Notes: generated from the letters alone by a model not told the origin. A stretch of DNA of 31,195 nt from JBAXTE01 sp964653595 (GCA_964653595.1 CAZZHH010000038.1:1-31195); one strand, 5' to 3'. Positions 1-8,245 are shown, counted from the first letter of the stretch. Program-made: numbers and translations.

Positions 1-10
1 ATAACATATT

Positions 11-40
11 GATAGTCATTCCGAACGAAGTGAGAAATCT
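11..40. repeat. Dispersed intergenic repeat-like sequence
   Basis: The stretch includes TCATTCCGAACGAAGTGAG followed by AAATCT. From memory, near-identical sequences are scattered between genes in many Bacteroidota genomes. Only one copy lies in this window, so its repeat nature rests on that recollection. No coding potential is visible from 1 to 130, and nothing else is recognisable there apart from AT-rich sequence. Confidence 0.4.
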
Positions 41-130
41 TTAAGGATTTTGTTTCATTACGTTTTAATCGGACAATAGTGAATTTTATTATACATTCTA
101 CTTACAATGTGTTGTTTGTAATTTTTTTTG

Positions 131-168
131 GAAAAAAAAATCGCTGAAAGTGATATTTTCAGCGATTT
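131..168 (-). terminator. Rho-independent terminator of the tRNA-Ser gene
   Basis: A perfect 12-bp stem (138-149 pairing with 157-168, core TCGCTGA) encloses a 7-nt loop. On the minus strand it is followed directly by a run of T (plus-strand A run to position 132). It lies about 20 nt after the 3' end of the tRNA, as expected for a single-gene tRNA transcript. Confidence 0.85.
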
Positions 169-187
169 GCGATTTTTCTATATATTT

Positions 188-275
188 TGGCGGAGAATGA
201 GGGATTCGAACCCCCGGACCCGTGAAGGTCAACGGTTTTCAAGACCGCCGCAATCGACCACTCTGCCAACTCTCC
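188..275 (-). tRNA. tRNA-Ser, anticodon UGA
   Basis: An 88-nt class II tRNA. The acceptor stem GGAGAGT pairs with ATTCTCC with one G-T wobble, the discriminator base is G and the terminal CCA is encoded (188-190 on the plus strand). The anticodon loop CTTGAAA has UGA at plus positions 239-241. A long variable arm and the T-loop sequence GGTTCGAATCC follow, both typical of serine tRNAs. UGA-anticodon tRNA-Ser reads UCA and related serine codons. Confidence 0.96.
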
Positions 276-279
276 GGTG

Positions 280-309
280 CAAAGATACAAAAAATAATTA
301 AACTCCAAA
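280..309 (-). promoter_or_regulatory. Bacteroidota sigma-A promoter of tRNA-Ser
   Basis: On the minus strand a TTTG (plus 306-309) is followed after 18 nt by TATCTTTG (plus 280-287), an exact match to the Bacteroidota -33 TTTG / -7 TAnnTTTG pattern. The implied start falls within a few bases of the tRNA 5' end (275). The remainder of the 317-nt gap to the next gene (276-592) is AT-rich and otherwise holds only the putative promoter at 518. Confidence 0.75.
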
Positions 310-517
310 TTTTATTTTTTCAAAAATGCTATATTTTTTACTTATACTGTTTGCTGTAAATTTTAAATATATAATTATCAATATTTTGTGTTTTTTATTT
401 GATTATAAAAAAACAATCTGCATTGATTTTTTTTGCATGAACCATAAACCATCTAAAATTGAGGAACAATGTATTTAGTTTCTCAAATATAAAAAACTGG
501 ATGAAGGTTTTTTTTAT

Positions 518-525
518 TATTTTTG
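518..525 (+). promoter_or_regulatory. Putative -7 promoter element for the GWxTD gene
   Basis: TATTTTTG fits TAnnTTTG and lies 67 nt before the ATG at 593. No good -33 TTTG is visible at the expected distance, and T-rich DNA makes chance matches likely, so the call is tentative. Confidence 0.4.
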
Positions 526-592
526 CTCTATAATTTAATCAATTTATTGAATATATCATACTTAGGCTTATTATTAACATTAATTGTCTCTA

Positions 593-2098
593 ATGAAACG
601 AATCTGTTTTTTTATCATTTTAGTTTTTTACACTATAACTTCATTTGCAGGTGTAAGAGCATTTCTCACCTATACTACTTTTTTCTCACCAGGAAAAGGC
701 CCGTATATGGAATCATTTATTTCGATAAATGGGAAGTCTGTTTCTTATGTTAAGTTAGCCAATGGAAAATTTCAAGCAGAATTGGAGTTATTGTATACTT
801 TTGAGAGAAATGATTCAATTAAATCTTTTCAAAAGATAATATTGAAAAGTCCAGAGATAAGCGACACTACCTCCGAAAATATTGTTGATTTTATGAGTGC
901 TGAGCGTTTTTTTATACCCACAGGGACCTATACTTTTAATATTTCATTACAGGACGTAAATTCTTCAGCCCAACCTATTGTGTCTAGTGAAATAATAACC
1001 ATAAATTATCCATCAGATAAAGTTAGCGTGTCTGGAATTCAGATGATTACGAATTTTGAAAAGAGCAACGTAAAAGATAATTTCAACAAGTTTGGATACA
1101 AGATTCACCCATATTTTAGTAATTTTTATCCCGATTATATCCAACAAATTACTTTTTACTACGAAACCTACAATACAAAATTATCGATAGGAGAAAATAA
1201 GAAATTTATTACTAAGTATTATATAGAGAATGCTACTTCGAAGAAGAAAATAGGAGGTTTTATCAAACAACAAATTTCAAATAGTGCAGAAGTAGATGTG
1301 AATTTTGCCACTTTAAATATATCAAATTTGCCTTCTGGAAACTATTATCTTGTTGTAGAAGCCTTAGATACCAATGAAAAACTATTGGGATTCAATTCCA
1401 TGTTTTTTCAACGAAGTAATCCCAAACTGAAGATTAACAATACTTATTCTCAAATTGATGTTGCCAATACTTTTGTGTCTAAGATATCCGATTTTGATAC
1501 TTTAAGGATGTATTTAGATTATCTATATCCAATTATGGAGACCGATTATGCGGTTGGTTTGAGTTCAATTATGCTCGATCAAAAACAGAATATGGATTCT
1601 ATTATACGTTCTCCAGAAGTTAAAAAACGTTCAATTTTAGTCATGCAACAGTTCTTTTATGATTTTTGGTTGCACAAAAACAGCATTTCCCCTGGAGAAG
1701 AATGGGCTAAATATCTAGCACTTGTAAATGAAGTAAACAATCGGTTTAAATCTTTAAATACTAAGGGTTATCAATCTGATAGAGGAAGAGTTTATTTAAA
1801 ATATGGAGCACCCAACTCTATCAGTGCCGAACCTATGGGCTCAAATTCATACCCCTACGAAATATGGCACTATTATTTAATTAAAGGGCAGGGAAACAGA
1901 AAATTTGTTTTCTATAATTTGGATAGAGTTTCCAATAGTTATGATTTATTACATTCGGACGTGTTTGGAGAAGTGTATGAACCTGAATGGGAAAAAATTA
2001 TTAATGGAAGAAGAGATAATGCTGGAAGCCATGATGTAAAATCAAGTGATCCAGTATGGGGAAGTAAATCACGTGATTATTGGAATAATCCAAGATAA
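593..2098 (+). CDS. GWxTD domain-containing exported protein
   Basis: A 501-aa protein. The ATG at 593 is preferred over an in-frame TTG at 584 because it begins a clean signal peptide (MKRICFFIILVFYTITSFAG). The C-terminal part, from about residue 350, resembles the GWxTD domain of Bacteroidota and related phyla. It contains a helical segment with FYDFW, then RGRVYLKYGAP near residue 395 and YEIWHYY near residue 422. The N-terminal half looks like beta-sandwich material and I do not recognise it. The family is of unknown function; export to the periplasm or envelope is inferred from the signal peptide. The threonine-aldolase-type gene starts 15 nt after the stop, so the two probably share a transcript. 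Confidence 0.8.
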   Translation: MKRICFFIILVFYTITSFAGVRAFLTYTTFFSPGKGPYMESFISINGKSVSYVKLANGKFQAELELLYTFERNDSIKSFQKIILKSPEISDTTSENIVDFMSAERFFIPTGTYTFNISLQDVNSSAQPIVSSEIITINYPSDKVSVSGIQMITNFEKSNVKDNFNKFGYKIHPYFSNFYPDYIQQITFYYETYNTKLSIGENKKFITKYYIENATSKKKIGGFIKQQISNSAEVDVNFATLNISNLPSGNYYLVVEALDTNEKLLGFNSMFFQRSNPKLKINNTYSQIDVANTFVSKISDFDTLRMYLDYLYPIMETDYAVGLSSIMLDQKQNMDSIIRSPEVKKRSILVMQQFFYDFWLHKNSISPGEEWAKYLALVNEVNNRFKSLNTKGYQSDRGRVYLKYGAPNSISAEPMGSNSYPYEIWHYYLIKGQGNRKFVFYNLDRVSNSYDLLHSDVFGEVYEPEWEKIINGRRDNAGSHDVKSSDPVWGSKSRDYWNNPR

Positions 2099-2112
2099 AA
2101 TACATTTTACAC

Positions 2113-3144
2113 ATGAAATATAGTTTCAAAAATGATTATAGTGAAGGAGCTCATCCTGCCATTATTGATGCAATTGTAAAATCAAATTTTGAACAACAAA
2201 ATGGATATTGTGAAGATGATTATTCTTTACAAGCTATTACCTATATTAAAGGAAAAATTGAAAATTCGAATGCAGGAGTGTTTTTTCTCTCTGGAGGTAC
2301 TCAGGCTAATTTAATTGTGATTGCATCCATGTTGAAACCTTTTGAGTCTGTTATTTCGGCCACAACGGGACATATCAATATTCATGAAGCAGGAGCTATT
2401 GAAGCCACAGGACATAAAATCAATCAAATTTTCTCCAGCGATGGAAAATTAAAAGCTGTTGATGTTCAGTCGGTTGTAGATGAGCACAAGAATGATCCTC
2501 CTCATATGGTAAGACCAAAAATGGTGTACATCTCCAACTCCACAGAGATTGGAACCATCTATTTGAAAAGTGAGATAGAGGCACTTTCTGAGGTGTGTAA
2601 AAAAAACAATCTTTTTCTCTTTTTAGATGGTGCTAGGTTAGCATCAGCTCTTAGTTCTGAAAAAAACGATATGACATTTTCCGAGCTTTCTTCTTATTTA
2701 GATGCAATGTATATTGGCGGAACAAAAAATGGGGGAATGATGGGAGAAGCTATTGTTATGAATAATCCAGCTTTTATTTCCGATTTTCCTTATCATTTGA
2801 AACAGCGAGGTGCACTTCTGGGTAAAGGTAGATATTTTGGTCTTCAATTTCGAGAGTTTTTTCGAGATAATTTATATTTCGAGCTAGGTAAGCATGCAAA
2901 CAACATGGCGAAAAAGCTTTCTCAAGGTATTACAGAAGCGGGATTTTCATTTCTAACAGATTCAGCAACGAATCAAATTTTCCCAATAATGCCAAATTCG
3001 GTAATTAAAAAAATGAGTATAGATTACGATTTTTATATCTGGACTGGTTTCGATGAAAGTAGCTCTGTTATTCGGTTGGTAACTTCTTGGGCTACAAAAG
3101 AAGAAGCTGTGAATAGTTTTATTTCTGATTTGAAGAAATTATAA
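2113..3144 (+). CDS. Threonine aldolase / beta-eliminating lyase family PLP enzyme
   Basis: A 343-aa fold-type I PLP enzyme of the threonine aldolase (beta-eliminating lyase) family, close to the usual 335-350 aa. Visible landmarks are the SGGTQAN phosphate-binding segment near residue 60, the HINIHEAGA segment near residue 90, D172 in FLDGARL (expected to contact the pyridine nitrogen) and K205 in GGTKNGG (expected Schiff-base lysine). The classical reaction is cleavage of L-threonine or L-allo-threonine to glycine and acetaldehyde; relatives act on other beta-hydroxy amino acids, so the substrate is not certain. The protein is cytoplasmic, with no signal peptide. It follows the GWxTD gene by 14 nt, probably as one operon, with no obvious functional link. 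Confidence 0.88.
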   Translation: MKYSFKNDYSEGAHPAIIDAIVKSNFEQQNGYCEDDYSLQAITYIKGKIENSNAGVFFLSGGTQANLIVIASMLKPFESVISATTGHINIHEAGAIEATGHKINQIFSSDGKLKAVDVQSVVDEHKNDPPHMVRPKMVYISNSTEIGTIYLKSEIEALSEVCKKNNLFLFLDGARLASALSSEKNDMTFSELSSYLDAMYIGGTKNGGMMGEAIVMNNPAFISDFPYHLKQRGALLGKGRYFGLQFREFFRDNLYFELGKHANNMAKKLSQGITEAGFSFLTDSATNQIFPIMPNSVIKKMSIDYDFYIWTGFDESSSVIRLVTSWATKEEAVNSFISDLKKL

Positions 3145-3301
3145 AATATTTTATTTTTCTTTAAATTCCAATTTAGCTTAAGATTCTGTTTCAATTTTCT
3201 AAATATTCATCTACAGTCTTTTTTAACTGTTATTATCTCACCATAATTAATTGGTGGGATGAAATTTATAGCATATATCATGAAACATAGATTTTTTTTT
3301 A

Positions 3302-3309
3302 TAATTTCG
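3302..3309 (+). promoter_or_regulatory. Possible -7 element before the M49-like peptidase gene
   Basis: TAATTTCG differs from TAnnTTTG at one base and lies 34 nt before the ATG at 3344, a plausible leader length. No -33 motif is seen. The rest of the gap after the threonine-aldolase gene (3145-3301) is AT-rich without a convincing terminator. Confidence 0.3.
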
Positions 3310-3343
3310 TAACCTAAATATTAATAACTAAAATCAATAAACA

Positions 3344-5014
3344 ATGAACAAAAATGTTGCAATTATGACAATCCTTGCAATGGCTATTACTTTGTGTTTT
3401 TCGAGTTGTGGCAAGAAAAAAGGAGCTGAGAAAACTCAGTCAACAGAAGCAGTAGATTCTATGAAATTAAAAGTAGATGAATTTGCTACCGTAAAACTGA
3501 CTGCTGACCTAAGCAGTTTAACCGAAAAAGAGAAAGAGATGCTTCCTTTTCTTTTTGAAGCAGCGGATATTATGAATGAATTGTATTGGCATCAAACTTA
3601 TGGAGCTGATTATCAAAAAGTGAAAGATACTATTAAAAATGAATACGCCAAACAGTTTTTTATGATTAACTATGGTCCTTGGGATCGGTTAAATGACAAT
3701 AAACCATTTATCGCTGGATTTGGAGAAAAACCTGCTGGAGCGAATTTTTATCCAAAAGATATGACTAAAGAGGAATTTGATGCATTAAAAGATCCAAACA
3801 AAAAAAGTCAATATACCGTTATTCGCAGAAATGAGGATAAATCTTTAAAAGTAGTTTGGTATCATGATGAATATAAGGAGCAATTTCAAAAAGCATCTGA
3901 TCTAATTCTAAAGGCTGCCGCTATTTCCGAGAATAAGGATTTTAAAAAATATCTAGAATTAACAGCTAAAGCTTTGATGACCAGTAATTATTATGAAAGA
4001 GATATGGCTTGGATGAGTATGAGAGGTTCTAATATTGATTTCGTATTTGGTCCGATTGAAAATTATGAAGATGCTTTGTTTGGAACCAAAACTGCCTTTG
4101 AAGCATTTGTTTTGATAAAAGACTTAGATTGGAGTGTAAAACTTGAAAAGTTTTCAAAACTTCTTCCAACTCTTCAAAAGAGTCTTCCATGTGAAGATAA
4201 ATTTAAAAAAGAAGTACCAGCATTAGGATCTGATATGGGGGTATATGAAGCCATTTTATACAGAGGCGATTGCAATGCAGGAAGTAAAACGATAGCTATT
4301 AATTTGCCTAATGATGAAAAAGTGCAGTTAAAAAAAGGCTCACGTAAGTTACAATTAAAAAATTCGATGAAAGCTAAATTTGACAACATGGTCATTCCGA
4401 TCGGAAATTTGTTGATTGCTGAAAATCAAAGAAAATATGTAAAATTCGAAGCCTTTTTTCAAAATGTGATGTTTCATGAAGTTGCTCATGGAATGGGAAT
4501 TAAAAACACCATTAACAAAAAAGGATCTGTGAGAGAAGCTTTGGGCGAAGAGTACTCTGGCTTAGAAGAAGACAAAGCGGATATTACCGGTTTATTCCTT
4601 GCCAAAAAGTTGCATGAAATGGGAGAATTAACAGAAGGAGAGGTGATGGATAACTACGTTACATTTGTTGCCGGAATTTTTCGCTCTATTCGCTTCGGAA
4701 CAGCAAGTGCACATGGCAAAGCAAATTTGGCAAGATATAACTTTTTAATGAATAAAAAAGCGGTTGCAAGAGATGCTAAAGGAATGTATAGTGTAGATTT
4801 TGATAAAATGACTTTAGCAATGGAGGAACTTATTGGCATGATAATGAAGATTCAAGGAGAAGGGGATAAGGCTGCTGCTAATAAATATATTACTGAGAAT
4901 GGGGTGAAATCTAAAGAACTTGTGAGTGATTTAGAGAAAATTAAAAATGCAAATATCCCACGTGATATTGTTTTTGAACAAGGAATGGATGTTGCAGGTA
5001 TTAAGAAGAAATAG
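3344..5014 (+). CDS. Dipeptidyl-peptidase III-like (M49 family) zinc metallopeptidase lipoprotein
   Basis: A 556-aa protein with a lipoprotein-type signal: MNKNVAIMTILAMAITLCF ends in SSCG with C22 as the likely lipidated cysteine, followed by a charged linker. The catalytic region has HEVAH at residues 378-382 (zinc ligands and catalytic Glu) and EEDKAD at 408-413, which supplies the third zinc ligand. The order and roughly 25-residue spacing match M49 peptidases (HExxGH then EExxAD). The zinc motif here is the five-residue HExxH form instead of the six-residue HExxGH form. The protein is shorter than eukaryotic DPP III (about 730 aa) and lacks extended N-terminal substrate lobes. It is expected to be anchored in the envelope and to act on peptides; the specificity is not readable from the sequence. 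Confidence 0.8.
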   Translation: MNKNVAIMTILAMAITLCFSSCGKKKGAEKTQSTEAVDSMKLKVDEFATVKLTADLSSLTEKEKEMLPFLFEAADIMNELYWHQTYGADYQKVKDTIKNEYAKQFFMINYGPWDRLNDNKPFIAGFGEKPAGANFYPKDMTKEEFDALKDPNKKSQYTVIRRNEDKSLKVVWYHDEYKEQFQKASDLILKAAAISENKDFKKYLELTAKALMTSNYYERDMAWMSMRGSNIDFVFGPIENYEDALFGTKTAFEAFVLIKDLDWSVKLEKFSKLLPTLQKSLPCEDKFKKEVPALGSDMGVYEAILYRGDCNAGSKTIAINLPNDEKVQLKKGSRKLQLKNSMKAKFDNMVIPIGNLLIAENQRKYVKFEAFFQNVMFHEVAHGMGIKNTINKKGSVREALGEEYSGLEEDKADITGLFLAKKLHEMGELTEGEVMDNYVTFVAGIFRSIRFGTASAHGKANLARYNFLMNKKAVARDAKGMYSVDFDKMTLAMEELIGMIMKIQGEGDKAAANKYITENGVKSKELVSDLEKIKNANIPRDIVFEQGMDVAGIKKK

Positions 5015-5025
5015 TTTTTAAATAT

Positions 5026-5056
5026 AAAAAGGGGAAGCAAATGCTTCCCCTTTTTT
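5026..5056. terminator. Bidirectional terminator between convergent genes
   Basis: AAAAAGGGGAAGCA (5026-5039) pairs with TGCTTCCCCTTTTTT (5042-5056). The GC-rich stem is flanked by A on one side and T on the other, so it gives a T tract in both directions. It sits 12 nt after the peptidase gene and just beyond the end of the convergent 738-aa gene. Confidence 0.9.
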
Positions 5057-5063
5057 GTTAATG

Positions 5064-7280
5064 TTACTTTACTATCTTTGTGGTGTCACTTTTTGGGACT
5101 TCAGGTTTCTCTATATTTTTTAGAATATATTTATCTAGAGGAGTGTGAATAAAATGTTTTTTGGTAGCTATGTAAATTGTCCCCAAAGCTAGGAGTAGAA
5201 GGATGATAATAACAGGAATATAAGGGAATTTCTTTTTAGCATATGGATCCCGCAATATTCTTGTTGAATTTTTAGGAAGTATGGCTAAGTCTGTGAGTGT
5301 TTTGCCAAAAACAATATTTATCAAAGCTCTTGCATTCACAGCCCATCCGTTTGCGTCTAAGATAGGTGCTAAATTTCTTTTCCTTAGTTTGAGATAAGCC
5401 AACAACATAGAAGGGCCAGAAATGGCAAGCATTATACCTATAATTGCTAAAGGCATTTGCCACCATTCTAGTTTTAGAAATCCAGTAACTATTGCCAGAA
5501 GCACTGTCCCAATTGCTCCTAAAGCAATCCCAATAGCTGCAAAAATACCAGCAAACTTTGCGATATCGAATGGTTCTTTTGGTTTTGCCTTGGCTTGATC
5601 GGCATTTGTGATAGGATTTGCCTCGATATTTTTGGTTGAAGAATCAGCAATTTCTTTATCTTTTGAGGAAGCAAATTTTTCAATTTGATTGTTGATCATT
5701 TTACTAATTCTCTTGTAGGGCATCCAAAAAGCTTGTCGAATACTTACTGGATTATCAATTATTTTTACCACGGTTGCATCCCAGTCGTTTCCTAAGGTGT
5801 CGTAAAAAACCCCATTTCTGCCTACACATAAATCATCTACATCCCCATTTGTTAGTGCAGCTACGATGGTCATTTTTTTGTCTAACTTCTGAGAAACACA
5901 ATCACAATATAAAAGGTAAACTCCACTTCTACCTGCAGAAGCACTGTGCTTTGCAACATCATTTATCTTAATACAAAGTTTGCAACTTCTTTGGTCTATA
6001 TACAATACTCCACTTTGGAAAACAGCATTGCTTTTTAAAGAATAGAAGTCGTTAAAGGTGACAAAATTCGATACCAATGTGTATATGTCGCGATAATATC
6101 TTACTAGTTTATCTACATCTGCAATAGAATTTGCTTCCTCTTCTAACGCCAAATCTTTGTTGATTAAATCTATAAGGGTAGCCTGATACTCTCCCGATAT
6201 AAAATCAGATATTTGTTCAAAATCCAGTTCTTCTATACGTGTAATTGGTTTTTTATCAAGCCATTCTTTGAATTTGGAAAACTTCGAGCAGATCTCTTTC
6301 CATTGATTTTGGTCTAATTCATCTATATTTCCAAATAATGGTACTATGATTTTGGTTTTAAATATCTCCATTTCCTCCATCCATGAAGGATTAAGGTTGT
6401 TGCTGATTTTTAACTTTTGGGCATTGTTTACAAATGAAAGTGGAAGCTGTGATAGTTCTTCAGAACTGATGATAGAATTATTAGAAACGATGGTTTCATA
6501 TTTTGTCGCAAATTGATTAAATGCTAGCAGCGAAGACTCGTCAAATTTTGCCATATTGCAACGAAGGAAATAATCGTTAATTTTTGGCTCAATCTTGATA
6601 AATTGATCATATGCAGCCTGAGTATCATCTCCTAGGAATTGTGCATTTGAATTGTTTGGATTTCCTTCTAACTTCCAATTATAAAAGTTGTTGCACGACT
6701 CAAAAAACTGATTTATTGTTTCCAAATTAATTCCTGGTTCCCCGTTGCGATCAGTTTGGGGGTCAGATACGGAAATAATCTTTTCAATACATGCTTTAAT
6801 GGATTCGTCATTAGTGGAAATAGGGGTAATAACTCCATCCCCATTATAAGGTGTGTTTGCAAAAATAGCAACAGTATCCGATGTCTCTTCCACAGATAGT
6901 GTTTCACCATCTGGTCGCCCAATATGCGCTAAAATTTGTTTTGCTGAATTGAAAATTCTTTTTCCATCTTCGGTAGTTGTATTTATTAAAGATAGAGAAA
7001 AGTTTGGTTTTGGGTGAATTAGCTCATTTGTGTCTGTTATCACCTCTTCTATCCATTTTATAGCTCCAAGTACTTCGTTTACTCGGAGTCTATTGTCATG
7101 GTCGGTGTCCATGTATTCTAGGGTTTTCGACTCAAGTTCTAATCCATGAACAGGGCAACTTAAAGCGGTCCACAACTTTTGATCTAGTTGGTATAGATTT
7201 ACCAAGTCAGCACCTGTGTCTATTGTTACTCTGTCGACACCACCTACAAGTGCAAATTTCCATTTATGCATACTACTCAT
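5064..7280 (-). CDS. Unrecognised 738-aa protein with EF-hand-like loops and C-terminal membrane helices
   Basis: I do not recognise a named family. Residues 58-69 (DTDHDNRLRVNE) fit a 12-residue EF-hand calcium loop, with D at 1, 3 and 5 and E at 12. Two weaker relatives follow: YNGDGVIT near 145-152 and DRNGEPGIN near 177-185. The middle region is soluble and helical. Two cysteine pairs, CKLC near 430 and CDC near 458, could bind a metal. Strongly hydrophobic segments lie at about 572-635 (two or three helices) and 688-708 (one helix), leaving a short charged tail. There is no signal peptide, so the large N-terminal part is probably cytoplasmic. It follows the slipin gene by 94 nt with no promoter of its own visible, only a hairpin, so the two are probably co-transcribed. 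A second in-frame ATG lies at codon 4. Confidence 0.75.
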   Translation of the reverse strand: MSSMHKWKFALVGGVDRVTIDTGADLVNLYQLDQKLWTALSCPVHGLELESKTLEYMDTDHDNRLRVNEVLGAIKWIEEVITDTNELIHPKPNFSLSLINTTTEDGKRIFNSAKQILAHIGRPDGETLSVEETSDTVAIFANTPYNGDGVITPISTNDESIKACIEKIISVSDPQTDRNGEPGINLETINQFFESCNNFYNWKLEGNPNNSNAQFLGDDTQAAYDQFIKIEPKINDYFLRCNMAKFDESSLLAFNQFATKYETIVSNNSIISSEELSQLPLSFVNNAQKLKISNNLNPSWMEEMEIFKTKIIVPLFGNIDELDQNQWKEICSKFSKFKEWLDKKPITRIEELDFEQISDFISGEYQATLIDLINKDLALEEEANSIADVDKLVRYYRDIYTLVSNFVTFNDFYSLKSNAVFQSGVLYIDQRSCKLCIKINDVAKHSASAGRSGVYLLYCDCVSQKLDKKMTIVAALTNGDVDDLCVGRNGVFYDTLGNDWDATVVKIIDNPVSIRQAFWMPYKRISKMINNQIEKFASSKDKEIADSSTKNIEANPITNADQAKAKPKEPFDIAKFAGIFAAIGIALGAIGTVLLAIVTGFLKLEWWQMPLAIIGIMLAISGPSMLLAYLKLRKRNLAPILDANGWAVNARALINIVFGKTLTDLAILPKNSTRILRDPYAKKKFPYIPVIIILLLLALGTIYIATKKHFIHTPLDKYILKNIEKPEVPKSDTTKIVK

Positions 7281-7299
7281 TTTTATTGATATTAAATGG

Positions 7300-7333
7300 A
7301 AGAACCTTTTTGATTTTTTTCAAAAAGGTTCTT
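7300..7333 (-). terminator. Hairpin between slipin gene and 738-aa gene, possible attenuator
   Basis: A perfect 13-bp stem (AAGAACCTTTTTG, 7300-7312, pairing with 7321-7333) with an 8-nt loop. In the direction of transcription it is not followed by a T run, so it is unlikely to stop transcription completely. It may be a partial terminator or an RNA processing or stability element between two co-transcribed genes. It ends about 20 nt before the start codon of the downstream gene. Confidence 0.5.
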
Positions 7334-7374
7334 ATATACTTGTTCTTAAATGATTTAAATATTAAAGAAGACGT

Positions 7375-8232
7375 TTATTTACCGTAAGGTAAAACACCTG
7401 CCATATCGCCAATTACATTTACTAATTCAGAGCCGGAAGGGACAACTACTTTTGAGTTTTCTTTAAGAGAAGTTTCTACAGCTTCAATTTTTCGAAGTAG
7501 TTGGGCGTTTCCTACAAAATATTTTTCAGCAGCTTCATTCACTAGTTTAATAGCTTCAGCTTCTCCTTCAGCATGAAGAATTTTTGCTTGTTTGTATCCT
7601 TCTGCTTCTTTAATTTTTGCTCGTTTAACCCCATCCGCGGTAGTTTCAGCGGCAGTAGCATAATCTACAGCAGCAATTTTTTCGTTTTCTGCCTTAACTA
7701 CCTTATTCATTGTTTCTTGTACATCTTTTGGAGGATCAATCTCTTTTAATTCTGTACGAACAATTACAATTCCCCAGCTTTTTGTCTCTTCAGATAGGGT
7801 GTGGTGTAATTCTGCATTTATTTTTCCACGTTCGCTATTAGCAGATTTTAATGTCATTGTCCCAATTATGTTACGCAAAGTAGTTCGAGCTAAGTTTACA
7901 ATTTGCCAACGATAGTTATTTACATTGTATACTGAGTTTTTTACATCTTCTTCTGTATTTAAAACTCTAAAATATACTTGAGCATCTACTCGGGCATTTA
8001 AATTGTCGTTTGTGATGATTTCTTGAGGCTCTGCATCCACCATTTGTTCGGTTACATTCACTTCGTACATCTTGTCGATAAATGGAATAATCCAGTGAAA
8101 GCCTGGTTCTGCAAAATTGTGAAATTTACCTAGTCGCTCAATTAGTCCTCTGCTGGTTGGTCTAACAATTCTAATTCCAATAAAAAATAGTAATACAACG
8201 ACTCCTGCGCCAATAAATAATAGTGATTCCAT
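7375..8232 (-). CDS. SPFH/band-7 (slipin/stomatin-like) membrane protein
   Basis: A 285-aa protein with one N-terminal membrane helix (residues 3-22), then a band-7/SPFH domain from about 22 to 180. The domain shows RPTSRGLIERLGKF, EPGFHWIIPF and the LRNIIGTM and DPPKDVQETM segments typical of slipins. A charged coiled coil rich in Ala, Glu and Lys (about 180-235) and a short C-terminal tail follow. Such proteins form oligomeric membrane scaffolds and often partner with NfeD-type proteins or membrane proteases. No NfeD gene is present here; the following gene is the 738-aa EF-hand-like membrane protein, a possible partner. Length and domain order are normal for slipin/QmcA-type proteins. Confidence 0.9.
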   Translation of the reverse strand: MESLLFIGAGVVVLLFFIGIRIVRPTSRGLIERLGKFHNFAEPGFHWIIPFIDKMYEVNVTEQMVDAEPQEIITNDNLNARVDAQVYFRVLNTEEDVKNSVYNVNNYRWQIVNLARTTLRNIIGTMTLKSANSERGKINAELHHTLSEETKSWGIVIVRTELKEIDPPKDVQETMNKVVKAENEKIAAVDYATAAETTADGVKRAKIKEAEGYKQAKILHAEGEAEAIKLVNEAAEKYFVGNAQLLRKIEAVETSLKENSKVVVPSGSELVNVIGDMAGVLPYGK

Positions 8233-8237
8233 AGTTT

Positions 8238-8245
8238 TCTCCTTT
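8238..8245 (-). promoter_or_regulatory. Strong Shine-Dalgarno sequence of the slipin gene
   Basis: On the minus strand AAAGGAGA precedes the ATG, with 6 nt between AGGAG and the start codon. Bacteroidota mostly initiate without such sequences and other genes in this window lack one, so this is unusual and fixes the start at 8232. Confidence 0.75.

Noticed and set aside
523..753. Plus-strand reading frame overlapping the start of the GWxTD gene
   Set aside because: It lies in another frame of a well-supported gene with a signal peptide and has Phe/Leu/Tyr-rich, low-complexity content from AT-rich DNA.
3141..3154. 14-bp AT-only palindrome after the threonine-aldolase gene
   Set aside because: The stem contains no G-C pair and the flanking T tract is interrupted, so it is too weak to call a terminator in AT-rich DNA.
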